From the NCBI RefSeq assembly GCF_019218755.1, contig NZ_JAHUWZ010000004.1, positions 492,405 through 556,404 on the forward strand: DNA of 64,000 nt, given 5' to 3'. Positions 25,263-33,654 of the stretch are shown here, piece by piece. Each line of letters opens with the position of its first letter. Position 1 is the first letter of the stretch. The stretch comes from Acidovorax sp. sif1233 (GTDB lineage Bacteria; Pseudomonadota; Gammaproteobacteria; Burkholderiales; Burkholderiaceae_C). The notes under the pieces were generated by a model. That model had not been told where the DNA came from, made no database searches, and worked only from the letters and a program-made list of their open reading frames with translations. The translations under genes and the position numbers were made by a program.

Positions 25263-26924
25263 TCAGTCGTTGGCGTAGATGTCAACGTCCTTGGTTTCCT
25301 TGACGAACAGGCCGCCGATCACCACGGTGGCGCCCGCGATGATGATGGGGTACCACAGGCCGTTGTACATGTTGCCGGTCTGGGCCACGATGGCGAATGC
25401 CGTGGTGGGCAGCAGGCCGCCGAACCAGCCGTTGCCGATGTGGTACGGCAGGGACATGGACGTGTAGCGGATGCGGGTGGGGAACATTTCCACCAGCATG
25501 GCGGCGATGGGGCCGTACACCATGGTCACCAGCAGCACCAGGTAGGTCAGGATGACCGTGACCATGACCTTGTCGATGCGGGCGGGATCGGCCTTGGTGG
25601 GGTAGCCGGCGGCCTTCAGCGCATCGGCCACGGCCTTCTTGAACTCGCCGTCCTTCTTCTTGGCTTCGTCAGCGGGCAGGCCCTTGCTGGAGTACGAGGT
25701 GATGACCGTCTCGCCGATCTTGATCGAGGCGGGCGTGCCGGCGGCGGACGTGGCGTTCTCATAGCTCACCGAAGCGCCAGCCAGAACCTGCTTGGCGATG
25801 TCGCACGAGCTGGTGAACTTGGAGGTGCCGGTGGGGTTGAACTGGAACGAGCATTCCTTGGGGTCTGCCGTCACGATCACCTGGTTCTTGGCCTGTGCTT
25901 CGGCCAGGGCGGGGTTGGCCGCCTTGGTCAGCGCGCCGAACACGGGGAAGTACGTCAGCGCGGCGAGCAGGCAGCCCGCCAGGATGATGGGCTTGCGGCC
26001 GATCTTGTCCGACAGCGCGCCGAACACGATGAAGAACGGCGTGCCGATCAAGAGCGACACGGCCACGAAGATGTTGGCGGTGGCGCCATCGACCTTCAGC
26101 GCCTGCGTCAGGAAGAACAGCGCATAGAACTGGCCCGAGTACCACACCACGGCCTGGCCGGCGGTCAGGCCCACCAGCGCCAGGATCACGATCTTCAGGT
26201 TCTTCCACTGGCCGAAAGACTCGGTCAGCGGCGCCTTGGAGGTCTTGCCTTCGGCCTTCATCTTCTGGAAGGCGGGGGATTCGTTCATCGACAGGCGGAT
26301 CCAGACCGAGATGGCCAGGAGCAGGATCGACACGATGAACGGGATGCGCCAGCCCCAGTCGGCGAAGGCTTCCTCGCCCATGGCCGTGCGGGTGCCCAGG
26401 ATCACCATCAGCGACAGGAACAGGCCCAGCGTGGCCGTGGTCTGGATCCAGGCCGTGTAGGCGCCGCGCTTGCCGTGCGGGGCATGCTCGGCCACGTAGG
26501 TGGCCGCGCCGCCGTACTCACCGCCCAGCGCCAGGCCTTGCAGCAGGCGCAGTGCGATCAGGATGACGGGAGCCGCCACGCCGATCGATGCATACGTGGG
26601 CAGGATACCCACGATGAAGGTCGACAGGCCCATGATCAGGATGGTGACCAGGAACGTGTACTTGCGCCCGATCATGTCGCCCAGGCGGCCGAAGAAGATG
26701 GCGCCGAAGGGGCGGACGATGAAGCCCGCGGCAAACGCCAGCAGCGCGAAGATGAACGCCGAGCCGGCATCCAGGCCGCTGAAGAACTGCTTGGCGATGA
26801 TGGCCGCGAGCGAGCCGTACAGATAAAAGTCGTACCACTCGAAAACGGTGCCGAGGGACGACGCGAAGATGACCTTCCTCTCTTCGGGCGACATCGGCCG
26901 CGGTGCGGGATGAACGGTTGCCAT
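25263..26924 (-). CDS. MHS-family MFS metabolite:H+ symporter
   Basis: A 553-residue inner-membrane transporter of the major facilitator superfamily. It has the MHS start FASSLGTVFEWYDFYLYGSL (about 20-39), the loop 2-3 motif GRLGDMIGRK, RLLQGLALGGEYGGA in TM5, and the second-half motif ALSDKIGRKP. Related carriers move dicarboxylates, shikimate, proline/betaine or other organic acids. It is about 120 residues longer than KgtP-type carriers because of a hydrophilic loop (about 340-455: CSFQFNPTG, SSCDIAKQV) between late TM helices, with two Cys. ATG at 26924 follows AGGAGA. Two direct-repeat boxes lie upstream at 26991-27050. Confidence 0.92.
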   Translation of the reverse strand: MATVHPAPRPMSPEERKVIFASSLGTVFEWYDFYLYGSLAAIIAKQFFSGLDAGSAFIFALLAFAAGFIVRPFGAIFFGRLGDMIGRKYTFLVTILIMGLSTFIVGILPTYASIGVAAPVILIALRLLQGLALGGEYGGAATYVAEHAPHGKRGAYTAWIQTTATLGLFLSLMVILGTRTAMGEEAFADWGWRIPFIVSILLLAISVWIRLSMNESPAFQKMKAEGKTSKAPLTESFGQWKNLKIVILALVGLTAGQAVVWYSGQFYALFFLTQALKVDGATANIFVAVSLLIGTPFFIVFGALSDKIGRKPIILAGCLLAALTYFPVFGALTKAANPALAEAQAKNQVIVTADPKECSFQFNPTGTSKFTSSCDIAKQVLAGASVSYENATSAAGTPASIKIGETVITSYSSKGLPADEAKKKDGEFKKAVADALKAAGYPTKADPARIDKVMVTVILTYLVLLVTMVYGPIAAMLVEMFPTRIRYTSMSLPYHIGNGWFGGLLPTTAFAIVAQTGNMYNGLWYPIIIAGATVVIGGLFVKETKDVDIYAND

Positions 26925-26990
26925 GGTGTGTGTCTCCTGTTGGTTGTTCAGACCGCGCTGCGGCGGGCTGCACGCATTCTTGGAGATGGC

Positions 26991-27050
26991 ACTGACCACG
27001 CTCTGACGCGAAACCAACACGAGCTTTCACCAAACTGACCGCTCTCTGAC
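26991..27050 (-). promoter_or_regulatory. two OmpR/PhoB-type direct-repeat boxes upstream of the symporter
   Basis: On the minus strand GTCAGAGAGCGGTCAGT (27050-27034) and GTCAGAGCGTGGTCAGT (27007-26991) are identical at 15 of 17 positions and spaced 43 bp, about four helical turns. Each box repeats GTCAG with an 11-bp period, the layout bound by OmpR/PhoB-family response regulators. They lie 67-126 bp ahead of the symporter start. Confidence 0.55.
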
Positions 27051-27097
27051 AACTTAGGGTGAAACCCGCAGCGCCCCTTTCAGCATCCGGAAATCGC

Positions 27098-27751
27098 TCA
27101 CACCTTGCCGGGTAAACCCGATGGGAGCTGGCTGACAGCCTCCCAGCCCGGACCGTCGAACCACGCGTCGCCGTCGAGGTACGCGCGCAGCATCGGCAGG
27201 CCGTCGAGGCCCCAGAACAGCTTGCCGTCCACCTCGAACGCCGGCACGCCAAAAACGCCCGCCGCCTGCGCGGCTTCGGTGTTGGCGCGCAGCAGGGCCT
27301 TGGGGCCATCGCTGGCCGCATCCTCGCCGGGCCGCAGCTGGTCCGCGAGTTGCGTGGCCAGATCGGCCAGGCGCGCCGGGTCGAGCGCATCGTGCCCGCC
27401 CTGCCACACATGGCGCAGCACCGTGCCGGCCACGAAGCGGTTGATGTGGCCGTCGTCGCTGCAGGCCAGCGCCGTGCGCAGCAGGGGCAGCGGGTTGAAC
27501 GGATGGCGCGCGGGCATCTGCAGCGGCGTGCCCTGCGCGTGGCCCAGCCAGGTCACATGGCGGTAGGTCCAGTCGCGCTTGGGGGCGATGCCCGCCGGCC
27601 CGGGGTTGGCATGCTGCTGCAGCAGCGCACCCAGCAGCACGGGCTGGTAGGCCACGCTGTAGCTCAGCCCCTGCAGCGCCTCGGGCAGGCGCTCGAACGC
27701 CAGCCAGGCGTAGGGGGACACGAAGTCCAGGTAAAAGGTGATGCGCTTCAC
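27098..27751 (-). CDS. 2-hydroxychromene-2-carboxylate isomerase/DsbA-like thioredoxin-fold protein
   Basis: A 217-residue cytoplasmic protein of the kappa-GST/DsbA-like fold. Hallmarks are FYLDFVSPYAWLAFERLPE (about 5-23), HPFNPLPLLRTALA, and near the C-terminus GVFGVPAFEVDGKLFWGLDGLPML with the cis-Pro loop. The DsbA CxxC is replaced by SPY, as in HCCA isomerases, which are glutathione-dependent enzymes of naphthalene-type catabolism; the substrate here may differ. The GTG start overlaps the DUF1289 stop (GTGA) and follows AGGAGA. It is the last gene of the HMG-CoA lyase unit. Confidence 0.85.
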   Translation of the reverse strand: MKRITFYLDFVSPYAWLAFERLPEALQGLSYSVAYQPVLLGALLQQHANPGPAGIAPKRDWTYRHVTWLGHAQGTPLQMPARHPFNPLPLLRTALACSDDGHINRFVAGTVLRHVWQGGHDALDPARLADLATQLADQLRPGEDAASDGPKALLRANTEAAQAAGVFGVPAFEVDGKLFWGLDGLPMLRAYLDGDAWFDGPGWEAVSQLPSGLPGKV

Positions 27752-27951
27752 GGCGATGTCTCCTGTGCCTTCTGCGGGGCGGCCGGGATGCCAGCGCGGC
27801 CCAGCAGCTGCGCCCAGATGCCCCGGCGCAAACTGGCGTCGGCACGCGACCAGATGCGGATCTCGTCGAGCGTGCGAAAGCAGCCTTCGCAATGGCTGCG
27901 GTCGGGCGACATGCGGCACACCGAGATGCACGGCGAGGGCACGGGCTCCAT
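27748..27951 (-). CDS. DUF1289 family protein
   Basis: A small protein (67 residues from ATG at 27951) with the DUF1289 cysteine pattern SPCISVCRM and HCEGCFRTLDEI, then a conserved W in IWSRADAS. The four Cys may bind a metal or Fe-S cluster; the family function is unknown. The frame also opens at ATG 28023, overlapping the ybaK stop (ATGA). That extension would translate a family A repeat as NAIDLLADRARQLGAGGHFD, so I prefer the shorter form but cannot exclude the coupled start. The stop overlaps the isomerase start. Confidence 0.8.
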   Translation of the reverse strand: MEPVPSPCISVCRMSPDRSHCEGCFRTLDEIRIWSRADASLRRGIWAQLLGRAGIPAAPQKAQETSP

Positions 27952-27959
27952 GCTCCGGG

Positions 27960-28022
27960 CATCAAAATGGCCGCCAGCGCCCAACTGGCGGGCGCGATCA
28001 GCTAGCAAATCAATAGCATTCA
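27960..28022 (-). repeat. family A repeat, copy 6
   Basis: On the minus strand AATGCTATTGATTTGCTAGC, then TGATCGCGCCCGCCAGTTGG, then GCGCTGGCGGCCATTTTGAT. It starts at the ybaK stop and ends just before the short DUF1289 start. The core is GCGCCCGCCAGTTGGGCGC, a near-palindrome. Confidence 0.75.
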
Positions 28023-28547
28023 TGCGGCGGGCTGCACGCTGGTGTCCACGGGCGCCTGCACCACGTCGACCACGGGCGCCCCGGTCAGGCGCTGCAGGTC
28101 GCCCGGATGCAGCGCAAACACGCTGTGCGGATGCCCGGCCGCCGCCCACACCACGTCAAAGCGCAGCAGGTCCTGGTCGATCAGCGTGACGGGCGGCGTG
28201 GCATGCGCCACGGGTGACACGCCGCCGATGGAAAAACCGGTGCGCGACTTCACGAACTCGGCGTCCGCCCGGCCGATCTTGCCGCCCACGTGGGCCTCGA
28301 CCTTTTTCTCGTCCACGCGCCGGTCGCCCGACGTGACCACGAGCACGGCCACGTCGTCGCTCTTGCGCCGGAAGATGATGCTCTTGGCCACCTGCCCCAC
28401 GAGGATGCCCAGTGCATCGGCCGCCTGCTGCGCGGTGCGCGCGGCGTCGTCGAGCATCTGGGGCATGTGGGGATGGCCCTGCGATTGCAGCGCCGCGGCC
28501 ACGCGCTGCACGCCGTCCGGCAAATTCTTCAGTTCAGCTCCGCACAC
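28020..28547 (-). CDS. YbaK/EbsC-type aminoacyl-tRNA deacylase
   Basis: A 175-residue cytoplasmic protein of the YbaK/ProX editing fold. These hydrolyse mischarged tRNAs such as Cys- or Ala-tRNA(Pro). Seen are AQQAADALGILVGQVAKSIIF with the conserved Lys, LVVTSGDRRVDEKKV, and SIGGVSPVAH near the ligand pocket. The start is GTG at 28547, 9 bp after AGGAG. It follows HMG-CoA lyase by 26 bp and is cotranscribed with it, although the functions are unrelated. Confidence 0.88.
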   Translation of the reverse strand: MCGAELKNLPDGVQRVAAALQSQGHPHMPQMLDDAARTAQQAADALGILVGQVAKSIIFRRKSDDVAVLVVTSGDRRVDEKKVEAHVGGKIGRADAEFVKSRTGFSIGGVSPVAHATPPVTLIDQDLLRFDVVWAAAGHPHSVFALHPGDLQRLTGAPVVDVVQAPVDTSVQPAA

Positions 28548-28573
28548 GGTAGTTTTCTCCTGCGCCGATGGCG

Positions 28574-29482
28574 CTATCCCGCGCGTTTGGTCAGCAGTGC
28601 ATTCGCTGCGCGGGAATTGGGTTTACGGTTCAGGAAGCCACTGATGTAGGCCCCCGCATCGATGAGCTTATCAAGATCGATGCCGGTCTCGATGCCCATG
28701 CCGTGCAGCATGTAGACCACGTCTTCCGTCGCCACGTTGCCCGTGGCGCCCTTGGCGTACGGGCAGCCGCCCAGGCCCGCCACGGAGGACTGGTAGTTCC
28801 ACACCCCCAGCTCCAGCGCGGCCAGCGTGTTGGACAGCGCCTGACCGTAGGTGTCGTGGAAGTGGCCAGACACATCGTCGATGCCGAAATGCTTCAGCGT
28901 CGCTTCCAGCGCGCGCTGCACCTTGCGCGGCGTGCCCACGCCGATGGTGTCGGCCACGTCCACGCGCTGCACGCCGATGCCCTGGAGCAGGCCGGCAAGG
29001 TACTCCACGCGCCCGGGGGCGATCTCGCCCTCGTACGGGCAGCCCACGGTGCAGCTCATCGCGCCGCGCACGCCGATACCGGCCGCCAGCGCCGCCTCGA
29101 CCACGGGCGCGAAGCGCTCGATGCTCTCGGCGATGGAACAGTTGATGTTCTTCTGGCTGAACGCCTCGCTGGCCGAGCCGAAGACCACGATCTCGTCGGG
29201 CCGGTCCGCCACCGCGGCTTCATAGCCCTTGAGGTTGGGCGTGAGCACCGAGTAGCGCACGCCGGCCACGCGGTTCACGCCCTGCATCACCTCGTGGTTG
29301 TCGGCCATCTGCGGCACCCACTTGGGGCTCACGTAGCTCGTGACTTCGATCTCTTTGAGGCCCGCGTCCTGCAGGCGGTGCACCAGGGCGATCTTGACGT
29401 CGGCGGGCACGGGCGATTTTTCGTTCTGCAGCCCGTCGCGCGGACCGACATCGATGAGTTTGACGCGAGAAGGAATGCTCAT
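28574..29482 (-). CDS. hydroxymethylglutaryl-CoA lyase
   Basis: A 302-residue HMG-CoA lyase (TIM-barrel, HMGL-like). It cleaves HMG-CoA to acetyl-CoA and acetoacetate, the last step of leucine breakdown. Motifs are VGPRDGLQNE (about 12-21), AMSCTVGCPYEGEI, GHFHDTYGQAL with metal-binding His residues, and the signature AGLGGCPYAKGATGNVATED with the catalytic Cys. It is the first gene of a unit with ybaK, DUF1289 and the isomerase genes, and it completes the pathway whose other steps are at 35-41 kb and 60 kb. No LiuR-type palindrome is seen in its 198-bp upstream gap. Confidence 0.95.
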   Translation of the reverse strand: MSIPSRVKLIDVGPRDGLQNEKSPVPADVKIALVHRLQDAGLKEIEVTSYVSPKWVPQMADNHEVMQGVNRVAGVRYSVLTPNLKGYEAAVADRPDEIVVFGSASEAFSQKNINCSIAESIERFAPVVEAALAAGIGVRGAMSCTVGCPYEGEIAPGRVEYLAGLLQGIGVQRVDVADTIGVGTPRKVQRALEATLKHFGIDDVSGHFHDTYGQALSNTLAALELGVWNYQSSVAGLGGCPYAKGATGNVATEDVVYMLHGMGIETGIDLDKLIDAGAYISGFLNRKPNSRAANALLTKRAG

Positions 29483-29680
29483 GGGCGGCTACCTGAAAGA
29501 AAGGGAAACGGGAAACAGGCCGGGCCCTGGCGGCGGCAGCGCCCGGGCGGCGCCGCTGCAGCCCGGGCACCACGGCCGGGAACAGGCCTTCTATTGTCCG
29601 GGCTTCGCGGGGACGGCACCACCCCATATCCTGCCAGACCCTTCCCCGCTCCTGCCATTGCGGCGCCGGCGTCCGGGGCC

Positions 29681-30592
29681 TCAGCGTGCAGCCCCCTCCT
29701 CCATCTCCTGGCGCAGCAGCGCCACCATCTGCACCGCCGCCAGCGACAGGCGCCGCCCGCGCAGCGTGACCAGGCCGATGGGCCGGCGCAGCGAGGGCAG
29801 CTTGAGCGGACGGGCCACCACCTCGGGCCGGCGCACGACCTGCGCGGCCAGCTCGGGCAGCGCGCTCACGCCCAGCTGCGCCGCCACCATGGCCGCGATG
29901 GTGGCCAGGTGCTCCACCTCGTAGCGCGGCGCAAAGCGGATGCGGTGCGTGAGCAGCGCCTCGTCGGCGTACTGGCGCACGCTGGTGCCGGCGGGCATGG
30001 AGATGTGCGGCAGGTCCGCCACGTCGGCCCAGCCCAGGGCACCGCGGCCGCGCGCCAGCGGGTGGGCGCGGGCCAGCAGCAGCACGAAGCGGTCGGACGA
30101 CAGCGGGGTGTAGTCGAGGTCGGCATACGCCGGGTTGGCCGCGGTGAGCGCGAAGTCCACGCGCCCTGCGCGCACCATGTCGAACGCCGGGCCCGCCAGG
30201 CTGTCGAACAGCTCCAGGTGCACGCCCGGGTGCCCCGCCGCAAAGCGCGCGAACGCACGGGGCACCACGCCCGCTGCCAGCGACGGCAGCGCCGCCAGCG
30301 CCAGCCGCCCCACCTGCACCTGGGCCACGGCCTGCACGCGGCGCACGGTCTCATCCATCTGGTGGCGCAGAAAGCGGGCCTGCTCGGCAAACACCTCGCC
30401 CGCCTGCGTGAGCTGCACCGTGCGCGTGGTGCGGTCGAACAGCCGGGCGCCCAGCATCTCTTCGAGCCGTGCGAGCGTGCCCGACACCGCCGACTGCGAC
30501 AGGTGCATCTGCAGCGCGGTGCGCCGAAAGCTCAGCGTGTCGGCCAGCGCCAGGAACACATCGACCTCGCGGGCCGACCAATTGATCTTCAT
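29681..30592 (-). CDS. LysR family transcriptional regulator
   Basis: A 303-residue LysR regulator. HTH at residues about 1-60: VDVFLALADTLSFRRTALQ, then HLSQSAVSGTLARLEEMLGARLFDR. The rest is a periplasmic-binding-like effector domain (ALPSLAAGVVPRAFARFAA, then SAL-P-E-L). It is divergent from the dehydrogenase/BKACE/Bug operon with an 88-bp spacer, so it very likely activates that operon in response to its substrate. Confidence 0.92.
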   Translation of the reverse strand: MKINWSAREVDVFLALADTLSFRRTALQMHLSQSAVSGTLARLEEMLGARLFDRTTRTVQLTQAGEVFAEQARFLRHQMDETVRRVQAVAQVQVGRLALAALPSLAAGVVPRAFARFAAGHPGVHLELFDSLAGPAFDMVRAGRVDFALTAANPAYADLDYTPLSSDRFVLLLARAHPLARGRGALGWADVADLPHISMPAGTSVRQYADEALLTHRIRFAPRYEVEHLATIAAMVAAQLGVSALPELAAQVVRRPEVVARPLKLPSLRRPIGLVTLRGRRLSLAAVQMVALLRQEMEEGAAR

Positions 30593-30620
30593 GGCCGATC
30601 AGTCTATCGAAAAATACGTC

Positions 30621-30649
30621 TGGACCGCGCAATGCCGCCTGCCTAGACT
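30621..30649 (+). promoter_or_regulatory. candidate promoter of the dehydrogenase/BKACE operon
   Basis: TGGACC (30621-30626) and TAGACT (30644-30649), 17 bp apart, resemble weak sigma-70 hexamers, as expected for a LysR-activated promoter. The AT-rich TCTATCGAAAAATACG (30603-30618) just upstream is a plausible LysR site. Confidence 0.35.
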
Positions 30650-30680
30650 GCACCGCAAGACAACACAAGGAGACAGCAGC

Positions 30681-31661
30681 ATGGACATCAGTTCGCCGCG
30701 CAATGCACGCACGGTGGTCGTGGGCGGGGGCACCATGGGCGCCGACGTGGCCGTGGTCCTGGCCCGCGGCGGCGCCCGGGTCACGGTGGTGGACCCGCAC
30801 ACCGCGCGGCGCGATCTGCTCTTGCCGCACATTGCCGCAGAACTCGACGCCGCCGGCCTGGCCACGAGCGCGGGCCCGGTGGAGGTGTGCGCCAGCCTGC
30901 AGGACGTGGCCTGGGACGGCGTGGTGCTGGTGGTCGAATGCATTACCGAACAGCTGGCCGCCAAGCAGCAGCTGTTCGCCGAGCTGGTGGCCCTGGCGCC
31001 GGCCAGCGCCGTGCTGGCCAGCAACAGCTCGGGCTTTCCGATCAGCGCCATTGCACAGGGCCTGCCCAGCGCGCAGCGCATGCTGGGCCTGCACTTCTTC
31101 ATGCCGGCGCACCTGGTGCCGCTGGTGGAGGTGGTGCTGGGCGAGCGCAGCGACCCCACGCTGGGCCAGTGGCTGCACGGCTTCATGCGCCGCTGCGGCA
31201 GCGTGCCGGTGCTGGTGAAGAAAGACAAGCCGGGCTTTCTGGCCAACCGCATGCAGCATGCGCTGTCGCGCGAGGCGTTTGCGCTCATCGACGAAGGCAT
31301 CGCGTCGCCCGAAGACGTGGACGCCGCCGTGCGCTTTGGCTTTGGCTTCCGCTTCCTGGCGGCGGGGCCGGTGCTGCAGCGCGACCACGCGGGCATCGAG
31401 GTGCACTGCGCGGCCGCGGCCACCATGTATCCCACGCTTTCCAACACCGACGTGCCCGCCCAGGCGCTGCGCGACCGCGTGGCCAAGGGCGAGCTGGGCA
31501 TGAAGACCGGCAAGGGCTTCTTCGACTGGCCCGAGGACCGCAAACGCGCCGAGCGCACCCGCTACGACACGCTGCTGCGCCAGGGCCTGGCCCTGCTGGC
31601 CAGCGAGCTGCCTGCCATCGAGCCCGCCAGCACACACACCACGCCGGGAGCCACGCCATGA
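30681..31661 (+). CDS. 3-hydroxyacyl-CoA dehydrogenase family protein (carnitine-dehydrogenase-like)
   Basis: A 326-residue NAD-dependent dehydrogenase of the 3HCDH fold. The Rossmann motif VVVGGGTMGADVA is at residues about 12-24, the catalytic His is in LGLHFFMPAHLVPLVE, the Asn in FLANRMQHAL, and the C-terminal domain ends KTGKGFFDWPE. The family also includes L-carnitine dehydrogenase. The ATG is set by AAGGAGA. The stop overlaps the next start (ATGA). With the adjacent beta-keto acid cleavage enzyme, it would oxidise a beta-hydroxy acid to the beta-keto acid that is then cleaved; the substrate is inferred only by analogy. Confidence 0.88.
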   Translation: MDISSPRNARTVVVGGGTMGADVAVVLARGGARVTVVDPHTARRDLLLPHIAAELDAAGLATSAGPVEVCASLQDVAWDGVVLVVECITEQLAAKQQLFAELVALAPASAVLASNSSGFPISAIAQGLPSAQRMLGLHFFMPAHLVPLVEVVLGERSDPTLGQWLHGFMRRCGSVPVLVKKDKPGFLANRMQHALSREAFALIDEGIASPEDVDAAVRFGFGFRFLAAGPVLQRDHAGIEVHCAAAATMYPTLSNTDVPAQALRDRVAKGELGMKTGKGFFDWPEDRKRAERTRYDTLLRQGLALLASELPAIEPASTHTTPGATP

Positions 31662-32494
31662 ACGCCTCCAGCCAATGGCCTGACCCGCTGATCGTCACCG
31701 TGGCGCCCAACGGTGCCTACAAGCTGCCCAGCGACCACCCCGCCGTGCCGACCACGCCGGCCACGCTGGCCGCCACCGCCAAGGCCTGCCTGGAGGCGGG
31801 CGCGGCCATGATCCACATGCACATCCGCGACGCCCAGGGCCGCCACAGCCTGGACGTGGACAGCTACCGCGAAGCCCGGCGCGTGGTGCAGCACGCGGTG
31901 GGCGATGCGATGGTGGTGCAGGTCACGAGCGAAGCCGCAGGCGTGTACCGTGCCCCGGCGCAGATCGCGATGGTCGAGACGCTGCAGCCCGAGGCCGTGT
32001 CCATCGGCCTGCGCGAGATCGACCAGCCCGAGATCGGCGAGACGGGGCTGCAGCGCTTCTTCACCGGCCTGGTGCAGCGCCGCTGCATGGTGCAGGTCAT
32101 CCTGTACGACGTGGCCGACCTGCGCCGCTGGCAGGCGCTGCGCGCCAGCGGCGTGGTGCCCGATGCGCCGTGGTTTTTGCTGTTCGTGCTGGGCCGCTAC
32201 AGCGCGGGCCAGACCTCGAGCCCGCGCGACCTGCTGCCCTTCCTGGCCGCCCACGACGGGCCCGAGCCCTGGGCCGTGTGCGCGTTCGGCGCGGCCGAGA
32301 ACACCTGCATCACCGCCGCCGCGGTTTTTGGCGGGCATGCCCGCGTGGGGTTCGAGAACAACCTGCTGCGCAAGGACGGCAGCACCGCGCCCGACAACGC
32401 GGCCCTGGTGCGCCAAGCGGTCGAGGCCGCGGCAGCGCTGGGGCGGCCGCTGGCCACGGCGCGGGACATCCGCCAGCGCTTCGGCGCGGGCTGA
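31658..32494 (+). CDS. beta-keto acid cleavage enzyme (BKACE, DUF849)
   Basis: A 278-residue BKACE-family TIM-barrel enzyme. It opens with LIVTVAPNGAYK, carries the zinc-binding MIHMHIRDAQGRHS (about 48-61), then VQVTSEA, and near the C-terminus FGGHARVGFENNLLRKDGS. BKACEs condense a beta-keto acid with acetyl-CoA, releasing acetoacetate or a new acid plus CoA ester; characterised members act on 3-keto-5-aminohexanoate and 3-dehydrocarnitine. The start overlaps the dehydrogenase stop by four bases, so the two are coupled. Confidence 0.92.
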   Translation: MNASSQWPDPLIVTVAPNGAYKLPSDHPAVPTTPATLAATAKACLEAGAAMIHMHIRDAQGRHSLDVDSYREARRVVQHAVGDAMVVQVTSEAAGVYRAPAQIAMVETLQPEAVSIGLREIDQPEIGETGLQRFFTGLVQRRCMVQVILYDVADLRRWQALRASGVVPDAPWFLLFVLGRYSAGQTSSPRDLLPFLAAHDGPEPWAVCAFGAAENTCITAAAVFGGHARVGFENNLLRKDGSTAPDNAALVRQAVEAAAALGRPLATARDIRQRFGAG

Positions 32495-32582
32495 GCCCCT
32501 TGCACGCCTCTGCACTTCCTCATCCCCCATCCACCCCATCAGCCCGCGCCAGACGGGCCTTCATCCATCCGCAGGAGACACC

Positions 32583-33635
32583 ATGCAACAACACCCCACC
32601 GCCCCCGCTCACGCCCCGCAGGCACTCCAGGCCACGCGGCGCACGGCCATCCGCCTGGCGCTTGCCGTGCCCGCCACCTGGGCCCTGGCCCTGGGCATGG
32701 CAGGCCACGCCGTGGCCCAGGCGGCCCCGGCCGCCTTCCCCACCAAGACCATTCGCTTCGTGGTGCCCTACCCGCCCGGAGGCCCCACCGACCTGATGGC
32801 GCGCATGCTGCAGCCCGAGCTGCAAAGCCGCCTGGGCGTGACCGTGGTGGTGGACAACAAGGGCGGCGCGGGCGGCAACTCCGGCAGCGCCGAGGTGGCC
32901 AAGCAGGCGCCCGCCGACGGCCACACCCTGCTGCTGGCCGCCAGCGGCCCGATGGCGGTGAACCCGTCGCTGTACGCCAGCATGCCGTTCAACCCACTGA
33001 CCGACCTGGTGCCCGTGGTGCAGCTGTCGGCCTTTCCGCTGGTGCTGGAAGTGCACCCCTCGCTGGGCGTGAAGACCTTGCCGGAACTCATCGCCATGGC
33101 CAAGGCGGGCAAGCCGGTGCTGAGCTTTGCATCGGCCGGCAACGGCACGCCGCAGCACCTGGCGGGTGAGCTGTTCAACACCACCGCCCACGTGAAGATG
33201 GGCCACATTCCGTACCGCGGCGCGGGCCCCGCGCTCAACGACTTGCTGGGCGGCCAGGTGAACGTGATGTTCGACATCGTGGGCAGCTCGCTGCCGCACC
33301 TCCAGTCGGGCAAGCTCATCCCGCTGGCGGTCACGTCGGCCGAGCGCGCCAAGGTGCTGCCCAACGTTCCCACCATGGCCGAAGCGGGCGTGCCGGGCTA
33401 CCAGATCACCGGCTGGCACGGCATCGCCGTGCGCGCGGGCACGCCGCAGGCCACCGTGGACAAGCTCAACGCCACGGTGAATGCGATCTTCAAGGAACCC
33501 GCCTTCCGCGCCAAGTGGGAGGCCATCGGCACGCCGGTGGTGGCGGGCACGGCCGCAGACTTCGGCGCGCTGATCAAGGCCGACGCGCAGCGCCTGGGCA
33601 AGCTGGTGCGCGATGCGGGCGTGACGATGGATTGA
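32583..33635 (+). CDS. Bug/TctC-type substrate-binding protein of the BKACE operon
   Basis: A 350-residue periplasmic Bug protein. It has an unusually long signal region (about 46 residues: basic stretch ATRRTAIR, hydrophobic core, AVAQA), then FPTKTIRFVVPYPPGGPTDL, VDNKGGAGGNSGSAEVAK and ASAGNGTPQHLAGELF. The start follows CAGGAGACACC. It lies 88 bp after BKACE and probably captures the compound the operon degrades. No TctAB transporter subunits are nearby. Confidence 0.9.
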   Translation: MQQHPTAPAHAPQALQATRRTAIRLALAVPATWALALGMAGHAVAQAAPAAFPTKTIRFVVPYPPGGPTDLMARMLQPELQSRLGVTVVVDNKGGAGGNSGSAEVAKQAPADGHTLLLAASGPMAVNPSLYASMPFNPLTDLVPVVQLSAFPLVLEVHPSLGVKTLPELIAMAKAGKPVLSFASAGNGTPQHLAGELFNTTAHVKMGHIPYRGAGPALNDLLGGQVNVMFDIVGSSLPHLQSGKLIPLAVTSAERAKVLPNVPTMAEAGVPGYQITGWHGIAVRAGTPQATVDKLNATVNAIFKEPAFRAKWEAIGTPVVAGTAADFGALIKADAQRLGKLVRDAGVTMD

Positions 33636-33654
33636 CGGGCTGCCAGCCAGGGGC

